Positions 50,287 to 59,133 of a stretch of 64,000 nucleotides of DNA are shown one piece after another (the first letter of the stretch is position 1; every line of letters starts with the position of its first letter). A program made the position numbers and the translations under genes. Origin of the DNA: Arthrobacter sp. NicSoilB8 (lineage in GTDB: Bacteria > Actinomycetota > Actinomycetes > Actinomycetales > Micrococcaceae). The DNA is taken from NCBI RefSeq assembly GCF_019977355.1, contig NZ_AP024655.1, forward strand, positions 4,712,001-4,776,000. The letters are read 5' to 3'. Under the pieces are notes generated by a model. That model made no database searches, was not told the origin of the DNA, and worked only from the letters and a program-made list of their open reading frames with translations.

Positions 50287-51498
50287 CTACTCGGCTTCGA
50301 CCGTCGCGGCGACTGCCGCGGAGACCGCAGGGGCCACGCGGGGATCAAGCGGGCTGGGCACGATGTAATCGGCGGACAGATCGTCCTCGGCCAGTTCGGC
50401 GATGGCCCGGGCTGCTGCCAGCTTCATGGCCGGCGTGATCCGGCGGGCGCCGGCGTCGAGGGCTCCGCGGAAGATGCCGGGGAAGGCCAGGACGTTGTTG
50501 ATCTGGTTCGGGAAGTCGCTGCGCCCGGTGGCGACCACGGCCGCGTACTTGCTGGCGACCTCCGGCAGGACTTCCGGGTCCGGGTTGGACAGGGCGAACA
50601 CGATCGAGCTGTGGTTCATCAGCTTGAGGTGTTCCTCGTCCAGCTTGGAGGAGGAGACGCCGACGAACACATCGGCGCCGAGCAGCGCCTCGCCCGGGCC
50701 GCCGCTCACGCCGCGCGGGTTGCTGCGGGCGGCGAGCTGGCCCTTCTTGCTGGCCGGATCGGCGGCGATGTCCGCCCGGTCCTTGCTGATCGCGCCGCGG
50801 GAGTCCAGGAGGACGATGTCGCCGATCCCGGCGGTCAGCAGGATTTCGGCGACGGCGATGCCGGCGGCTCCGGCTCCGGAGACCACCACGCGCAGGCTGT
50901 CGAGCGTCCTGCCGGTCACCTTGGCGGCATTGGTCAGGGCGGCGAGGACCACGACGGCGGTGCCGTGCTGGTCATCGTGCATGACCGGGCAGTCCAGTGC
51001 CTCGATGAGTTTTTCCTCAAGTTCGAAGCAGCGGGGCGCGGCGATGTCCTCGAGGTTGACGGCGCCGAAGCTCGGGCGGAGCCGGACGAGGGTCTCGACG
51101 ATTTCGTCGACGTCGGTGGTGTTGAGGACCAGCGGGATGGAGTCGAGCTCCCCGAAGGCCTTGAACAGGGCGGACTTGCCCTCCATCACGGGCAGCGAGG
51201 CGCTGGCGCCTATGTTGCCCAGACCCAGCACGGCCGTGCCGTCGCTGACGACGACCACGAGGCGCTGGGCCCACGTGAGCGTCTTGGCGAGCTCGGGCTT
51301 GGCGTGGATGGCCCGGCTGACCTGGGCGACACCGGGCGTGTAGGCAATGGAGAGGTCGCGCTTGCTGGCGAGCGGGACGGTGCTGGAAATCGAAAGCTTG
51401 CCGCCCTGGTGGGATGCGAAGATCTCCTCGTCGCTGAGCACGGCTACCGTCTCGGCCGGGGAAGTGGAATCGGCGGGAATGATCGTTTCAGTGGACAC
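50287..51498 (-). CDS. NAD(P)-dependent malic enzyme
   Basis: 403 residues, bacterial-type malic enzyme without the PTA-like extension. Tyr in IAYTPGVAQVS near residue 53, VLGLGNIGASASLPVMEGK, then the metal Asp pair in PVMHDDQHGTA near 163 and the NAD domain RVVVSGAGAAGIAVAE near 187. It decarboxylates malate to pyruvate, linking the TCA cycle with gluconeogenesis and NAD(P)H supply. GTG start after AGGAGA. The 292-base leader contains a CRP-like site, a LacI-type palindrome and hairpins, so it is probably regulated by carbon source. A strong terminator follows. Confidence 0.9.
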   Translation of the reverse strand: MSTETIIPADSTSPAETVAVLSDEEIFASHQGGKLSISSTVPLASKRDLSIAYTPGVAQVSRAIHAKPELAKTLTWAQRLVVVVSDGTAVLGLGNIGASASLPVMEGKSALFKAFGELDSIPLVLNTTDVDEIVETLVRLRPSFGAVNLEDIAAPRCFELEEKLIEALDCPVMHDDQHGTAVVVLAALTNAAKVTGRTLDSLRVVVSGAGAAGIAVAEILLTAGIGDIVLLDSRGAISKDRADIAADPASKKGQLAARSNPRGVSGGPGEALLGADVFVGVSSSKLDEEHLKLMNHSSIVFALSNPDPEVLPEVASKYAAVVATGRSDFPNQINNVLAFPGIFRGALDAGARRITPAMKLAAARAIAELAEDDLSADYIVPSPLDPRVAPAVSAAVAATVEAE

Positions 51499-51790
51499 GT
51501 CGTTGTCTCCTGGGACTCACCGTGGGAGCACGGCTCTTGGAAGCTCGGGCATTGGGAATGCCCGAGTTGGTCTGGCGGGGGCGTCGGCGGCGACCAAAGG
51601 TGGCGGTCGCCGGTGGAGCCCCCGGAGTTGCTGGCGTCAGCGGTCTCCGGTCCAGCAATGGTAAACAAGGCATCCCTCCGGTTTTGCCGCGCGGTACCCG
51701 GTGCCGCCAATGGTGAAACGTTTCCCCGCCCCGTTATGTGACCCAGATCACGCCGACCGGCAGGTTTTGCGGGCTGCCGGTCTAGACCAG
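51499..51790 (-). promoter_or_regulatory. Long leader/promoter region of malic enzyme
   Basis: 292 bases without a gene. From upstream: hairpin GACCGGCAG/CTGCCGGTC (51755-51763, 51774-51782) ending the TetR gene; a CRP/GlxR-like site TGTGACCCAGATCACG (51737-51752); a LacI-type palindrome GAAACGTTTC (51715-51724); then, nearer the gene, a hairpin CTCGGGCATT/AATGCCCGAG (51544-51553, 51557-51566) and a GC-rich stem in 51575-51635. AGGAGA is the ribosome site of the gene. A structured 5' UTR is possible. Confidence 0.5.
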
Positions 51791-52378
51791 TTACGCGGTT
51801 TGCGGGACGCGCTGCAGGAGCGAGCAGGCCTTTTTCAGGTCCTCCTCCGCTTCGAACAGGGACAGCCGGCGGCAGCGGACGGCCTGGACCAGTCCGGTGA
51901 CCGTCAGCAGCAGGACCCGGGCGACGGCGGCGTCGCCGCACGCGGCCGTCACCGCCTTTTCGGCCGTCGTGTCGATCTCGCGGAGCAGCCGCGTGGTGTC
52001 CGTGTCCTTGACGTAGACCGCCCGGTTGAGGCACTGCTCCACGGCGGGCTGCATGAGGCGCATGTGGAAGATCTCCATCACGACTCCCACGAGGGCCTGG
52101 GCCGCAACCTTTCCCTCTGCCGGCGAGCTCCCGGCGAGCAGTTCGCCCAGTTGCTTGCGGTAGAGCGCAAGGACCAGCTGGGTGGCCGAGGGAAAGTAGC
52201 GGTACAGCGTCCCGAGCGGAACATCCGCCTTGGCCGCCACCTCGGATAGCACCACGGAGTCCAGGCCCTTGCGGGCAAACCCGGCGGCTACTTCCAGGAT
52301 CCGCACGTACCGGAGCCGTTGCCGGGGCAGGGTGGGGGGAGGGGCCATCGGTGGAAGATCTGAGTGAAAATCAGGCAT
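51791..52378 (-). CDS. TetR-family repressor
   Basis: 195 residues. HTH at about residues 30-75 (VLSEVAAKADVPLGTLYRYFPSATQLVLALYRKQ); the sensing domain is helical and ends KKACSLLQRVPQ. The pattern resembles KstR-like lipid regulators but this is a weak resemblance. Upstream a -10 TATAGT (52456-52461, minus strand) lies next to the palindrome CGGCAATTGCCG (52441-52452), a plausible autoregulatory site. It follows an MFS gene on the same strand, but no regulated target is obvious. The alternative start is ATG 52348. Confidence 0.78.
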   Translation of the reverse strand: MPDFHSDLPPMAPPPTLPRQRLRYVRILEVAAGFARKGLDSVVLSEVAAKADVPLGTLYRYFPSATQLVLALYRKQLGELLAGSSPAEGKVAAQALVGVVMEIFHMRLMQPAVEQCLNRAVYVKDTDTTRLLREIDTTAEKAVTAACGDAAVARVLLLTVTGLVQAVRCRRLSLFEAEEDLKKACSLLQRVPQTA

Positions 52379-52529
52379 CAGCAGCGTTCCGGGGGTCGTT
52401 TTTCTCGGCAGCCGGGAGCGTTCCGCCCACAGCGCTGCCGCGGCAATTGCCGTCCACTATACGCCACGCAACCGGGCGTCCGGCCGGTCCCCCGGGCCCG
52501 CCGGAGCCTTATGACGGGATAGCTGGGGC

Positions 52530-53795
52530 TCAGGCCACGCCCTTGATTTTTACCACGAACACGGCACCAAGAAGCCCGATCACGGCGGCCGCAACATACA
52601 GAGCCACGTAGCCGCCCCAGAGGGCCACAAACGGAAACGCGATGAGCGGGGCGAGTACTTGCGGCAGGGAGTTGGCGATGTTGATGACGCCCAGGTCCTT
52701 GCCACGGCTCAGCGGCGTGGGGAGCACCTCGGTGATGAGGGCGAAGTCCACCGCAAGGTAGCAGCCGAAGCCGATGCCGAGCACGGACGCGCCGACCAGC
52801 GCGCCCGGCCATGTGGGCGCGAACGCAAGAATGAGGGAAGCCACGGCGATCACCACGGACGAGATGATGACCAGCGGCTTCCGGCGGCCCAGGCGATCGC
52901 TCAGCCGGCCGCCTACCACGCTGGTGATGATCACCATGACCGCGTACAGGCCGGTCAGGATCAGCACACCGAACTCGGGCTCGATGCCCTGGGTCTCGCG
53001 GATCCGGACGGCGTCGTTGAGGAAGAACAGCAGGTAGAGGGTGACCATGTGGTTGCCGATGTTCACCAGCAGGCGCGTCAGCCAGGCCCAGGCAAAATCC
53101 GGGTGGCGGGCCGGGGAAATCCAAAAGCCCCGCGCAAAGCCGGTCAGGCTGAAAGGCGGGCGGGCCTGCGCGGGCAGCGGGACGTCGTCGTTCTTGACGT
53201 AATAGAGCACGACGCCGGCGAGCAGCGCCGCCGCGGACACGACGTACCCCGCGGCGAAGTTGCCTGCGACGGCGGCGGCGATCACCGCCCCTGCCAGGAT
53301 CCCAACAGTCTGGCCCATCGCGGCAAGGCCCCCGACCGTTCCCCGCTGGGGGACGGGCACCCGGTCCGGGATGGCCGCGGTGATGGCCGCGTAGGCGCCG
53401 TTGCAGCCGGCCTGGACGAGGCACCAGAGCAGCGTCATGACGGCGACGGTCGGTGCGCCCGCCAGCGCGATCAGTGCCGCGGCGCCCAGGACGGCGCCGA
53501 ACAGCACCCAGGGCACCCGGCGGCCCCGGCGCGAGGTGGTCCGGTCACTGAAGGCCCCGAAGAGGGGGTTGGCGACGAGCGAGACGGCCGCGCCCGCACC
53601 CGTCACGAGGGCGAGGATGGCTTCCTTGTCCGGTTCGCTGAAGGCTGCCGCCTGCTGGCCGAGGAGGACCTGGAGCGGGCCGAAGAAGGCCGCGTTGATG
53701 CCGACATTGACCAGCACCACCCCGGCCGTCCAGACGGGCCGGACGCGGCGCTCGGGTTCGGCCAGCGCCGGCGCGGTGGTATCGGACATGCTCAT
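52530..53795 (-). CDS. MFS transporter
   Basis: 421 residues with 12 predicted helices. Motif-A loop GAFSDRTTSRRGRRVPWV and a second GRLSDRLGRRKPLVI. RYSDRTTSRRGRR-type loops with a double Arg resemble the SLC45/GPH-like sugar transporters, so sugar uptake is possible. The N-terminus is cytoplasmic and polar. GGGG-rich ribosome site near 53800-53812. The region 53796-53932 to the divergent RraA gene holds a shared promoter without a clear operator. Substrate unknown. Confidence 0.8.
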   Translation of the reverse strand: MSMSDTTAPALAEPERRVRPVWTAGVVLVNVGINAAFFGPLQVLLGQQAAAFSEPDKEAILALVTGAGAAVSLVANPLFGAFSDRTTSRRGRRVPWVLFGAVLGAAALIALAGAPTVAVMTLLWCLVQAGCNGAYAAITAAIPDRVPVPQRGTVGGLAAMGQTVGILAGAVIAAAVAGNFAAGYVVSAAALLAGVVLYYVKNDDVPLPAQARPPFSLTGFARGFWISPARHPDFAWAWLTRLLVNIGNHMVTLYLLFFLNDAVRIRETQGIEPEFGVLILTGLYAVMVIITSVVGGRLSDRLGRRKPLVIISSVVIAVASLILAFAPTWPGALVGASVLGIGFGCYLAVDFALITEVLPTPLSRGKDLGVINIANSLPQVLAPLIAFPFVALWGGYVALYVAAAVIGLLGAVFVVKIKGVA

Positions 53796-53932
53796 GGCTC
53801 CCCCTGGAACTGATGATCAGGCGTATGTATCAGTGCGGAGCCAGACTATCGGGACTCGGCAGATCCGCTCGCAATGTGCGAGTCTCGGGGATGAAACCTG
53901 CGCCAACCCGCCGCGCCAACCCAAGGAGCACC

Positions 53933-54409
53933 GTGACCGCACCCGACGTCAACACCGCAGACCTTTACGATGAACGCGGCGAGGAACTCGACTCCATAGC
54001 CGTACAGTTCCAGTCCCTGGGCGGACGCACCCACTTCAGCGGCCCGGTCCGGACCGTTCAGTGCTTCGAGGACAACGCGCTGGTCAAGTCCGTGCTGGCG
54101 ACACCCGGCAACGGCTCCGTCCTGGTGGTCGACGGCGGCGGTTCGCTCCGTACGGCGCTGATGGGGGACATGATCGCGGCGAGCGCCGTCGCGAACGGCT
54201 GGGCCGGCGTCGTTATCAACGGCGCCATCCGGGACCGGCTCGCCATTGCGGCGCTGCCGCTCGGGGTTAAAGCCCTCGGCAGCAACCCGCGCAAGAGCGC
54301 CAAGGACGGCGCCGGAGACGTTGACGTGCCGCTGGAGATCGACGGCGTGGCCGTCCGCCCGGGCGCGATGATCTGGTGCGATCCGGACGGAATCCTCGTC
54401 GAACGCTGA
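53933..54409 (+). CDS. rraA: RraA-family protein
   Basis: 158 residues. The RraA fold: TADLYDERGEELDSI near residue 6, VQCFEDNALVKSVL near 42, VVDGGGSLRTALMGDMIAASAV near 67, VVINGAIRDRLAIAALPLGVKALG near 95 and PGAMIWCDPDGILVE at the end. Members inhibit RNase E or act as 4-hydroxy-4-methyl-2-oxoglutarate/oxaloacetate aldolases, which need Arg and Asp in the GGGSLRTALMGD and NGAIRD motifs; both are present, so aldolase activity is possible. GTG 53933 with AAGGAG. Not linked to the adjacent MFS genes in function. Confidence 0.88.
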   Translation: MTAPDVNTADLYDERGEELDSIAVQFQSLGGRTHFSGPVRTVQCFEDNALVKSVLATPGNGSVLVVDGGGSLRTALMGDMIAASAVANGWAGVVINGAIRDRLAIAALPLGVKALGSNPRKSAKDGAGDVDVPLEIDGVAVRPGAMIWCDPDGILVER

Positions 54410-54450
54410 GGACTTTCTTCGCCGGGCGGTAGTAGCGGGAACAAATGAGC

Positions 54451-54467
54451 CAGTAACATAGTTACTG
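54451..54467 (+). promoter_or_regulatory. 7-3-7 palindromic operator of the DHA2 transporter gene
   Basis: CAGTAAC-ATA-GTTACTG (54451-54467) is a perfect inverted repeat, with a further half-site-like GCAACTAT (54471-54478). It lies 46 bases before the ATG. Its size fits a TetR or MarR operator, but no matching regulator gene is adjacent. Confidence 0.6.
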
Positions 54468-54512
54468 AAAGCAACTATCAGCTTAATTCCCACACTTCCC
54501 CTTGGAGCAGTC

Positions 54513-56171
54513 ATGTCCAAAACCACCTCCGTGCGCGCCGCGGGAGAGGTCCTGACCCACCGTCAGACCGTCACCGTCATGGTGGGACTCATGCTCGGCA
54601 TGTTCCTGTCATCGCTCGACCAGACGATCGTGTCCACCTCGATCTACACGATCGCGAACGACCTCGACGGCCTGTCCCTGCAGGCCTGGGCCACGACGGC
54701 CTACCTGATCACGTCGACTGTGAGCACGCCGCTCTACGGCAAGCTCAGCGACATCTTCGGACGCCGTCCGCTCTACCTCATCGCGATCCTGATCTTCCTC
54801 GCCGGCTCGCTCTACGCCGGCTCGGTCCACTCCATGACCGAACTGGCAATCGCCCGCGGCATCCAGGGCATGGGTGCCGGCGGCCTCCTGGCCCTCGCCC
54901 TGACCATCATCGGCGACATCGTGGCGCTCAAGGACCGGGCCAAGTACCAGGGCTACTTCATGTCGGTCTTCGGCATCTCTTCCGTCCTGGGCCCGGTGAT
55001 CGGCGGCGCCTTCGCAGGCTCCGAGACCATCCTCGGGATCGACGGCTGGCGCTGGGTGTTCCTCATCAACCTGCCGATCGGCCTCGCGGCCCTGGCAGTG
55101 GTGTTCATGTACCTGCACCTGCCCGCCAAGCACGTGAAGCAGAAGATCGACTACTGGGGCGCCGCCGCCATCACCCTGGCGATCGTCCCGCTGCTCCTCG
55201 TCGCCGAGCAGGGCCGCACCTGGGGCTGGAGCTCCGCCAACTCCTACCTCTGCTACGGGCTGGGCGTTGTGGGCATCATCGCGTTCCTGCTGGCTGAAAA
55301 GCGCGCCGCCGACTATGCGCTGATCCCGCTGCGGCTGTTCCAGAACATCACCTTTGGGCTGTCCTCGCTGCTGAACTTCATCATCGGCATCGGCATGTTC
55401 GGCGCCATCGCGATGCTGCCCATGTACCTGCAGTTGGTCAAGGGCCTGACCCCCACCGAGGCCGGCCTTATGATGATCACCTTCACCGTGGGCATCCTGA
55501 CCGGGTCCATCACAGCCGGCCGGACCATCTCGGCGTCGGGCACGTACCGGATCTTCCCGATCCTGGGCACCGCGGTCCTGACCGCGGCCGCCGTCGTCAT
55601 GGGCCTCTCGCTCGGTGTCGACACGCCGCTGTGGGTCCCCGGCGCCATCGCGGTGTTCTTCGGGCTGGGCCTGGGCTTCTGCATGCAGCCGCTGACGCTG
55701 GCCATGCAGGTCTCCGTTCCGTCCAAGGACATGGGCGTGGGCACCTCAGCCGCCGCGTTCTTCCGCTCCATGGGCGGCGCGGTTGGCACGGCCGTGTTCA
55801 TCTCCATGCTCTTCAGCCTAGCCGCGGACAAGATCGCCACCGGCATGAAGGACGCCGCGCAGAACGCGGACTACCTCAAGGTGCTCAAGGACCCGGCCGT
55901 GGCTGCCGACCCTGCCAATGCCAAGCTCTACGACTTCTTCAAGAACGGCGCCAGCAACGATTCGCTGAACGACACGAGCTGGCTGCACACCGCCAACCCG
56001 ACGCTGACCCGCCCCATCACGGAGGGCTTTGCGCAGTCGATCGACGCCGTCATGCTGACAGCCGCCGTGCTCACCGGTATCGCCTTCCTGATCACGTTCG
56101 CCCTGCCGAACAAGAAGCTCACGGACCCGAAGTCGGTCGCCCGGGAAGGTGTCTCGGCCGCCGCTCACTAG
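54513..56171 (+). CDS. DHA2-family multidrug MFS transporter (EmrB/QacA type)
   Basis: 552 residues, 14 predicted helices. N-terminus VMVGLMLGMFLSSLDQTIVSTSI has the motif D1 Asp of the DHA2 group. YGKLSDIFGRRPLYLI is motif A and GPVIGGAFAG motif C of proton antiporters. It would export drugs or other cations. TTGGAG lies before the ATG. The 7-3-7 palindrome upstream implies repression by an unlinked regulator. The last loop (about residues 445-490) is large and polar. Not an operon with the sugar porter downstream. Confidence 0.88.
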   Translation: MSKTTSVRAAGEVLTHRQTVTVMVGLMLGMFLSSLDQTIVSTSIYTIANDLDGLSLQAWATTAYLITSTVSTPLYGKLSDIFGRRPLYLIAILIFLAGSLYAGSVHSMTELAIARGIQGMGAGGLLALALTIIGDIVALKDRAKYQGYFMSVFGISSVLGPVIGGAFAGSETILGIDGWRWVFLINLPIGLAALAVVFMYLHLPAKHVKQKIDYWGAAAITLAIVPLLLVAEQGRTWGWSSANSYLCYGLGVVGIIAFLLAEKRAADYALIPLRLFQNITFGLSSLLNFIIGIGMFGAIAMLPMYLQLVKGLTPTEAGLMMITFTVGILTGSITAGRTISASGTYRIFPILGTAVLTAAAVVMGLSLGVDTPLWVPGAIAVFFGLGLGFCMQPLTLAMQVSVPSKDMGVGTSAAAFFRSMGGAVGTAVFISMLFSLAADKIATGMKDAAQNADYLKVLKDPAVAADPANAKLYDFFKNGASNDSLNDTSWLHTANPTLTRPITEGFAQSIDAVMLTAAVLTGIAFLITFALPNKKLTDPKSVAREGVSAAAH

Positions 56172-56187
56172 GGTTTTTTGCCGCAGC

Positions 56188-56249
56188 GCGGCGCCTGTCC
56201 ACCGGTATGTAAGCTTGCTCTCACTTTCCGGCCTTGTGACAGGCGCCGC
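56188..56249. repeat. 12-bp inverted repeat with 38-base centre
   Basis: GCGGCGCCTGTC (56188-56199) and GACAGGCGCCGC (56238-56249) are perfect arms. A T-run (56174-56179) lies just before. It sits between the DHA2 gene and the sugar porter gene at 56318, and may be the terminator of the first or a leader element of the second. Confidence 0.5.
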
Positions 56250-56317
56250 ACTGCGTCCGGTGTAAGACTGGGTAGCTGCGGCGCAGGCCGTGAACCACGA
56301 ATTGCCGAGGGAGCCAT

Positions 56318-57793
56318 ATGACCATCACCCAGGACCAGACCGCCGCCAAGATCCCCCAACGGGTGATCTGGCTGGCCGTGGCGGGCGCCGTCGGCGGCTT
56401 CCTCTTCGGCTTTGACTCGTCGGTGGTCAACGGCGCCGTCGACGCCATCAAGGAGGAGTTCGCGCTCAGCGAGGCCGTGACCGGCTTCGCCGTGGCCGTC
56501 GCCCTCTTGGGCTGCGCGGCAGGCGCCTACCTCGCCGGCAAGGTGGCCGACCGCTACGGCCGGATCCCGGCCATGAAGCTGGGCGCCCTGCTGTTCCTGG
56601 TCAGCGCCATCGGCACCGGGTTCGCGTTCGGCGTCTGGGACCTGATCTTCTGGCGCCTGGTGGGCGGCCTGGGCATCGGCCTGGCCTCGGTGATCGCCCC
56701 GGCCTACATCTCCGAAATTTCGCCGCGGCACGTCCGCGGCCGCCTGGCCTCGCTCCAGCAGCTCGCCATCACCACCGGCATCTTCGCCGCCCTGCTCTCC
56801 GACGCCGTCTTCGCCACCACCGCCGGCGGCGCGGACCAAGATCTGTGGCTTGGCCTGGAATCGTGGCGCTGGATGTTCATGGCCGCCGCCGTCCCCGCCG
56901 TCATTTACGGCTGGATCGCCTTCACCCTGCCGGAATCGCCGCGGTTCCTGGTCTTCAAGGGCAAGGACGAAGAGGCTCTCAAAGTCTTCCGGTCGATCGC
57001 CCCGAGTGAGGACTCGGACCGCCACCTGCGCGAGATCAGGAAGGCCATCGACGAGGACAAGCTCGCCGGCCAGAAGGGGTCCCTGCGCGGCAAGGCCCTG
57101 GGCCTGCAGCCCGTGGTCTGGATCGGCATCATCCTGTCCGTGCTGCAGCAGTTCGTCGGCATCAACGTGATCTTCTACTACTCCACGACCCTGTGGAAGG
57201 CCGTGGGCTTCCAGGAAAAGGATTCGCTCACCATCTCCGTGGCCACCGCCGTCACGAACATCCTGGTGACGCTCGTGGCGATCGCCCTCGTGGACCGGAT
57301 CGGACGCCGCCCCATCCTGCTCGCGGGCTCGATCGGCATGGCCGTCTCGCTGGGCACCATGGCCCTGGCCTTCGGCTCGGCCACGGTCTCGGCAACCGGC
57401 TCCGGGGACGCGATCTCGCTGCCCGGCGCGTGGGGTCCGGCCGCGCTGGTCGCCGCCAACATCTTCGTCATCAGCTTCGGCGCCTCCTGGGGCCCGCTGG
57501 TGTGGGTGCTGCTGGGCGAGATCTTCCCGTCCCGCATCCGCGCCCGCGCCCTGGGCCTGGCCGCTGCCGCGCAGTGGATCGCCAACTTCGCCATCACCCT
57601 GAGCTTCCCCGTCATGGCCGCGGCCTCGCTGCCACTGACGTACGCCATGTACGCGCTGTTCGCGGCGGCGTCGTTCTTCTTCGTGATGTTCAAGGTGCCG
57701 GAGACCAACGGCATGTCCCTGGAACAGGCCGAAACGCTGTTCGTCCCCAAGGGTTCCGCAAAGGAGTCAGCCAAGGAGTCCGCAACGGCCTGA
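56318..57793 (+). CDS. Sugar porter family MFS transporter
   Basis: 491 residues, 12 helices. Sugar porter signatures: GGFLFGFDSSVVNGAVDAI in helix 1, GKVADRYGRIPAMKLGAL, QQFVGINVIFYYST (QQxxGxNxxxYY) in helix 7, DRIGRRPILLAG and VPETNGMSLEQAE at the end. This is the XylE/GLUT-type proton symporter for hexoses or pentoses. GAGGGAG precedes the ATG. The short basic C-terminus includes repeated KES units (AKESAKESA). A 44-bp palindromic terminator follows at 57818. The transported sugar is unknown. Confidence 0.9.
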   Translation: MTITQDQTAAKIPQRVIWLAVAGAVGGFLFGFDSSVVNGAVDAIKEEFALSEAVTGFAVAVALLGCAAGAYLAGKVADRYGRIPAMKLGALLFLVSAIGTGFAFGVWDLIFWRLVGGLGIGLASVIAPAYISEISPRHVRGRLASLQQLAITTGIFAALLSDAVFATTAGGADQDLWLGLESWRWMFMAAAVPAVIYGWIAFTLPESPRFLVFKGKDEEALKVFRSIAPSEDSDRHLREIRKAIDEDKLAGQKGSLRGKALGLQPVVWIGIILSVLQQFVGINVIFYYSTTLWKAVGFQEKDSLTISVATAVTNILVTLVAIALVDRIGRRPILLAGSIGMAVSLGTMALAFGSATVSATGSGDAISLPGAWGPAALVAANIFVISFGASWGPLVWVLLGEIFPSRIRARALGLAAAAQWIANFAITLSFPVMAAASLPLTYAMYALFAAASFFFVMFKVPETNGMSLEQAETLFVPKGSAKESAKESATA

Positions 57794-57817
57794 GTCCTTC
57801 CCTGCAGGCGCAGGCGC

Positions 57818-57861
57818 TAACAGAAACGCCCATGTTCCGCGGAACATGGGCGTTTCTGTTA
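57818..57861. terminator. 44-bp perfect palindrome (bidirectional terminator)
   Basis: Each half is 22 bases: TAACAGAAACGCCCATGTTC... with its exact complement, centred on GC/CG between 57839 and 57840. It lies between convergent genes (sugar porter ends 57793, MFS gene ends 57872). The symmetry lets it serve both strands. No long T-run is present, though the right arm ends in a T-rich TTTCTGTTA. Confidence 0.7.
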
Positions 57862-57871
57862 CCGCGGCTCG

Positions 57872-59098
57872 CTAGAGCACGTGCGGCTCGTGCTCCGTGA
57901 GGTAGCGGCGGCCGCCGTAGACCACGGCGATCGCGACCACCATGGCCAGCGCGCCGGCGAAGAAGGGGACCTGCGGGCCGAAGTGCTCGCCCAGCTGCGC
58001 GGCGGCAAACGGTGCCAGGGCGCCGCCCATCCAGCGCACGAAGTTGTATCCCGCCGACGCCACCGGCCGCGGCGAATCGGAAACCCCCATGGCCAGTTCC
58101 GTGTAGATGGTGTTGTTGACGCCCAGGAGCGCCCCGGAAATGACCACGAGGACCACGACGGCGGGCACCGAGTGTCCGGCGGCGAGGCCGAGTCCCACCA
58201 GGTCCAGCATCAGCAGGGCCAGGGTGCCGGTGAGCACCCGGACGGCCCCGAACCGGTTCTGCAGCACGGGGGCGGCAAACACGGAGCACACGGCGACGGC
58301 GACGCCCCAGCCGAAGAACACCCCGCCGATCCCGTAGGCGTCCATGCCCAGGATGAAGGGTGTGAAGGCGAGGACGGTGAAGAAGCCGTAGTTGTAGAAC
58401 AGGCCGCTGGCCGCCGTCGTCCTGAGCCCCTTGTGGCCCAGCGCCAGCAGCGGGTCCCGGAGCCTGACCTTCCGCCCGGGCAGCGGGGTTTTGGGCAGCA
58501 GGGCAATGAGCGCGATGAACGCGGAGGCCATCAGCACGGCGGTGCCGAAGAACGGCGCGCGCCACTGCCAGCCGCCAAGGAGTGCGCCCAGGAGCGGGCC
58601 GAGGGAAATGCCCAGTCCGAGGGCGGCCTCGTAGAGGATGATCGCTGTGCCGGCTCCGCCGCTCGCGACGCCGACAATCACGGCCAGCGCCGTGGCGACG
58701 AACAGGGCGTTGCCCAGCCCCCAGCCGGCCCGGAAGCCGATGAGTTCGGCCACGCTGCCCGACGTGCCGGAGAGCGAGGCAAACACGACGATCACGGCCA
58801 GCCCGATCAGCAGCGTCCGTTTCCCGCCGATCCGGGACGAGACGTAGCCGGTGATCAGCATGGCGACGGCGGTCACCAGGAAATAGCTCGTAAAGAGCAG
58901 CGACACCTGGCTCGGCGAGGCGTCCAGGTTTTTGGCGATTGCCGGCAGGATGGGATCCACGAGGCCGATACCCATGAACGCGAACACCGCCGCGAGAGCC
59001 GTCGCCCACACCGCCTTGGGCTGTTTGAGCAGTGAGGCTTTCTCGGCCTCGAGGGTAACTTCGGCTGCCGGCAGGGTGTCGGCGGGCTGGCCGTGCAT
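57872..59098 (-). CDS. MFS transporter (MarR-linked)
   Basis: 408 residues, 12 helices. Motif A SSRIGGKRTLLIG in the first half; GIGLVDPILPAIAKNLDASPSQVSLLF resembles DHA1-type drug exporters. Helices 10-12 include DSPRPVASAGYNFVRWMGGALAPFAA. Start ATG 59098 with TTTAGGAG; an in-frame extension to 59137 is not needed. It follows the MarR gene by 35 bases on the same strand, so they are cotranscribed and MarR probably represses both. Substrate unknown; the tail ends in RRYLTEHEPHVL. Confidence 0.85.
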   Translation of the reverse strand: MHGQPADTLPAAEVTLEAEKASLLKQPKAVWATALAAVFAFMGIGLVDPILPAIAKNLDASPSQVSLLFTSYFLVTAVAMLITGYVSSRIGGKRTLLIGLAVIVVFASLSGTSGSVAELIGFRAGWGLGNALFVATALAVIVGVASGGAGTAIILYEAALGLGISLGPLLGALLGGWQWRAPFFGTAVLMASAFIALIALLPKTPLPGRKVRLRDPLLALGHKGLRTTAASGLFYNYGFFTVLAFTPFILGMDAYGIGGVFFGWGVAVAVCSVFAAPVLQNRFGAVRVLTGTLALLMLDLVGLGLAAGHSVPAVVVLVVISGALLGVNNTIYTELAMGVSDSPRPVASAGYNFVRWMGGALAPFAAAQLGEHFGPQVPFFAGALAMVVAIAVVYGGRRYLTEHEPHVL

Positions 59099-59133
59099 GG
59101 GGACTCCTAAATGAGGGGAATTTCGGTTGGGTA

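Noticed and set aside
51499..51790. Known riboswitch or T-box in the malic enzyme leader
   Set aside because: No T-box sequence and no conserved core of a known riboswitch family could be recognised; kept only as a structured leader.
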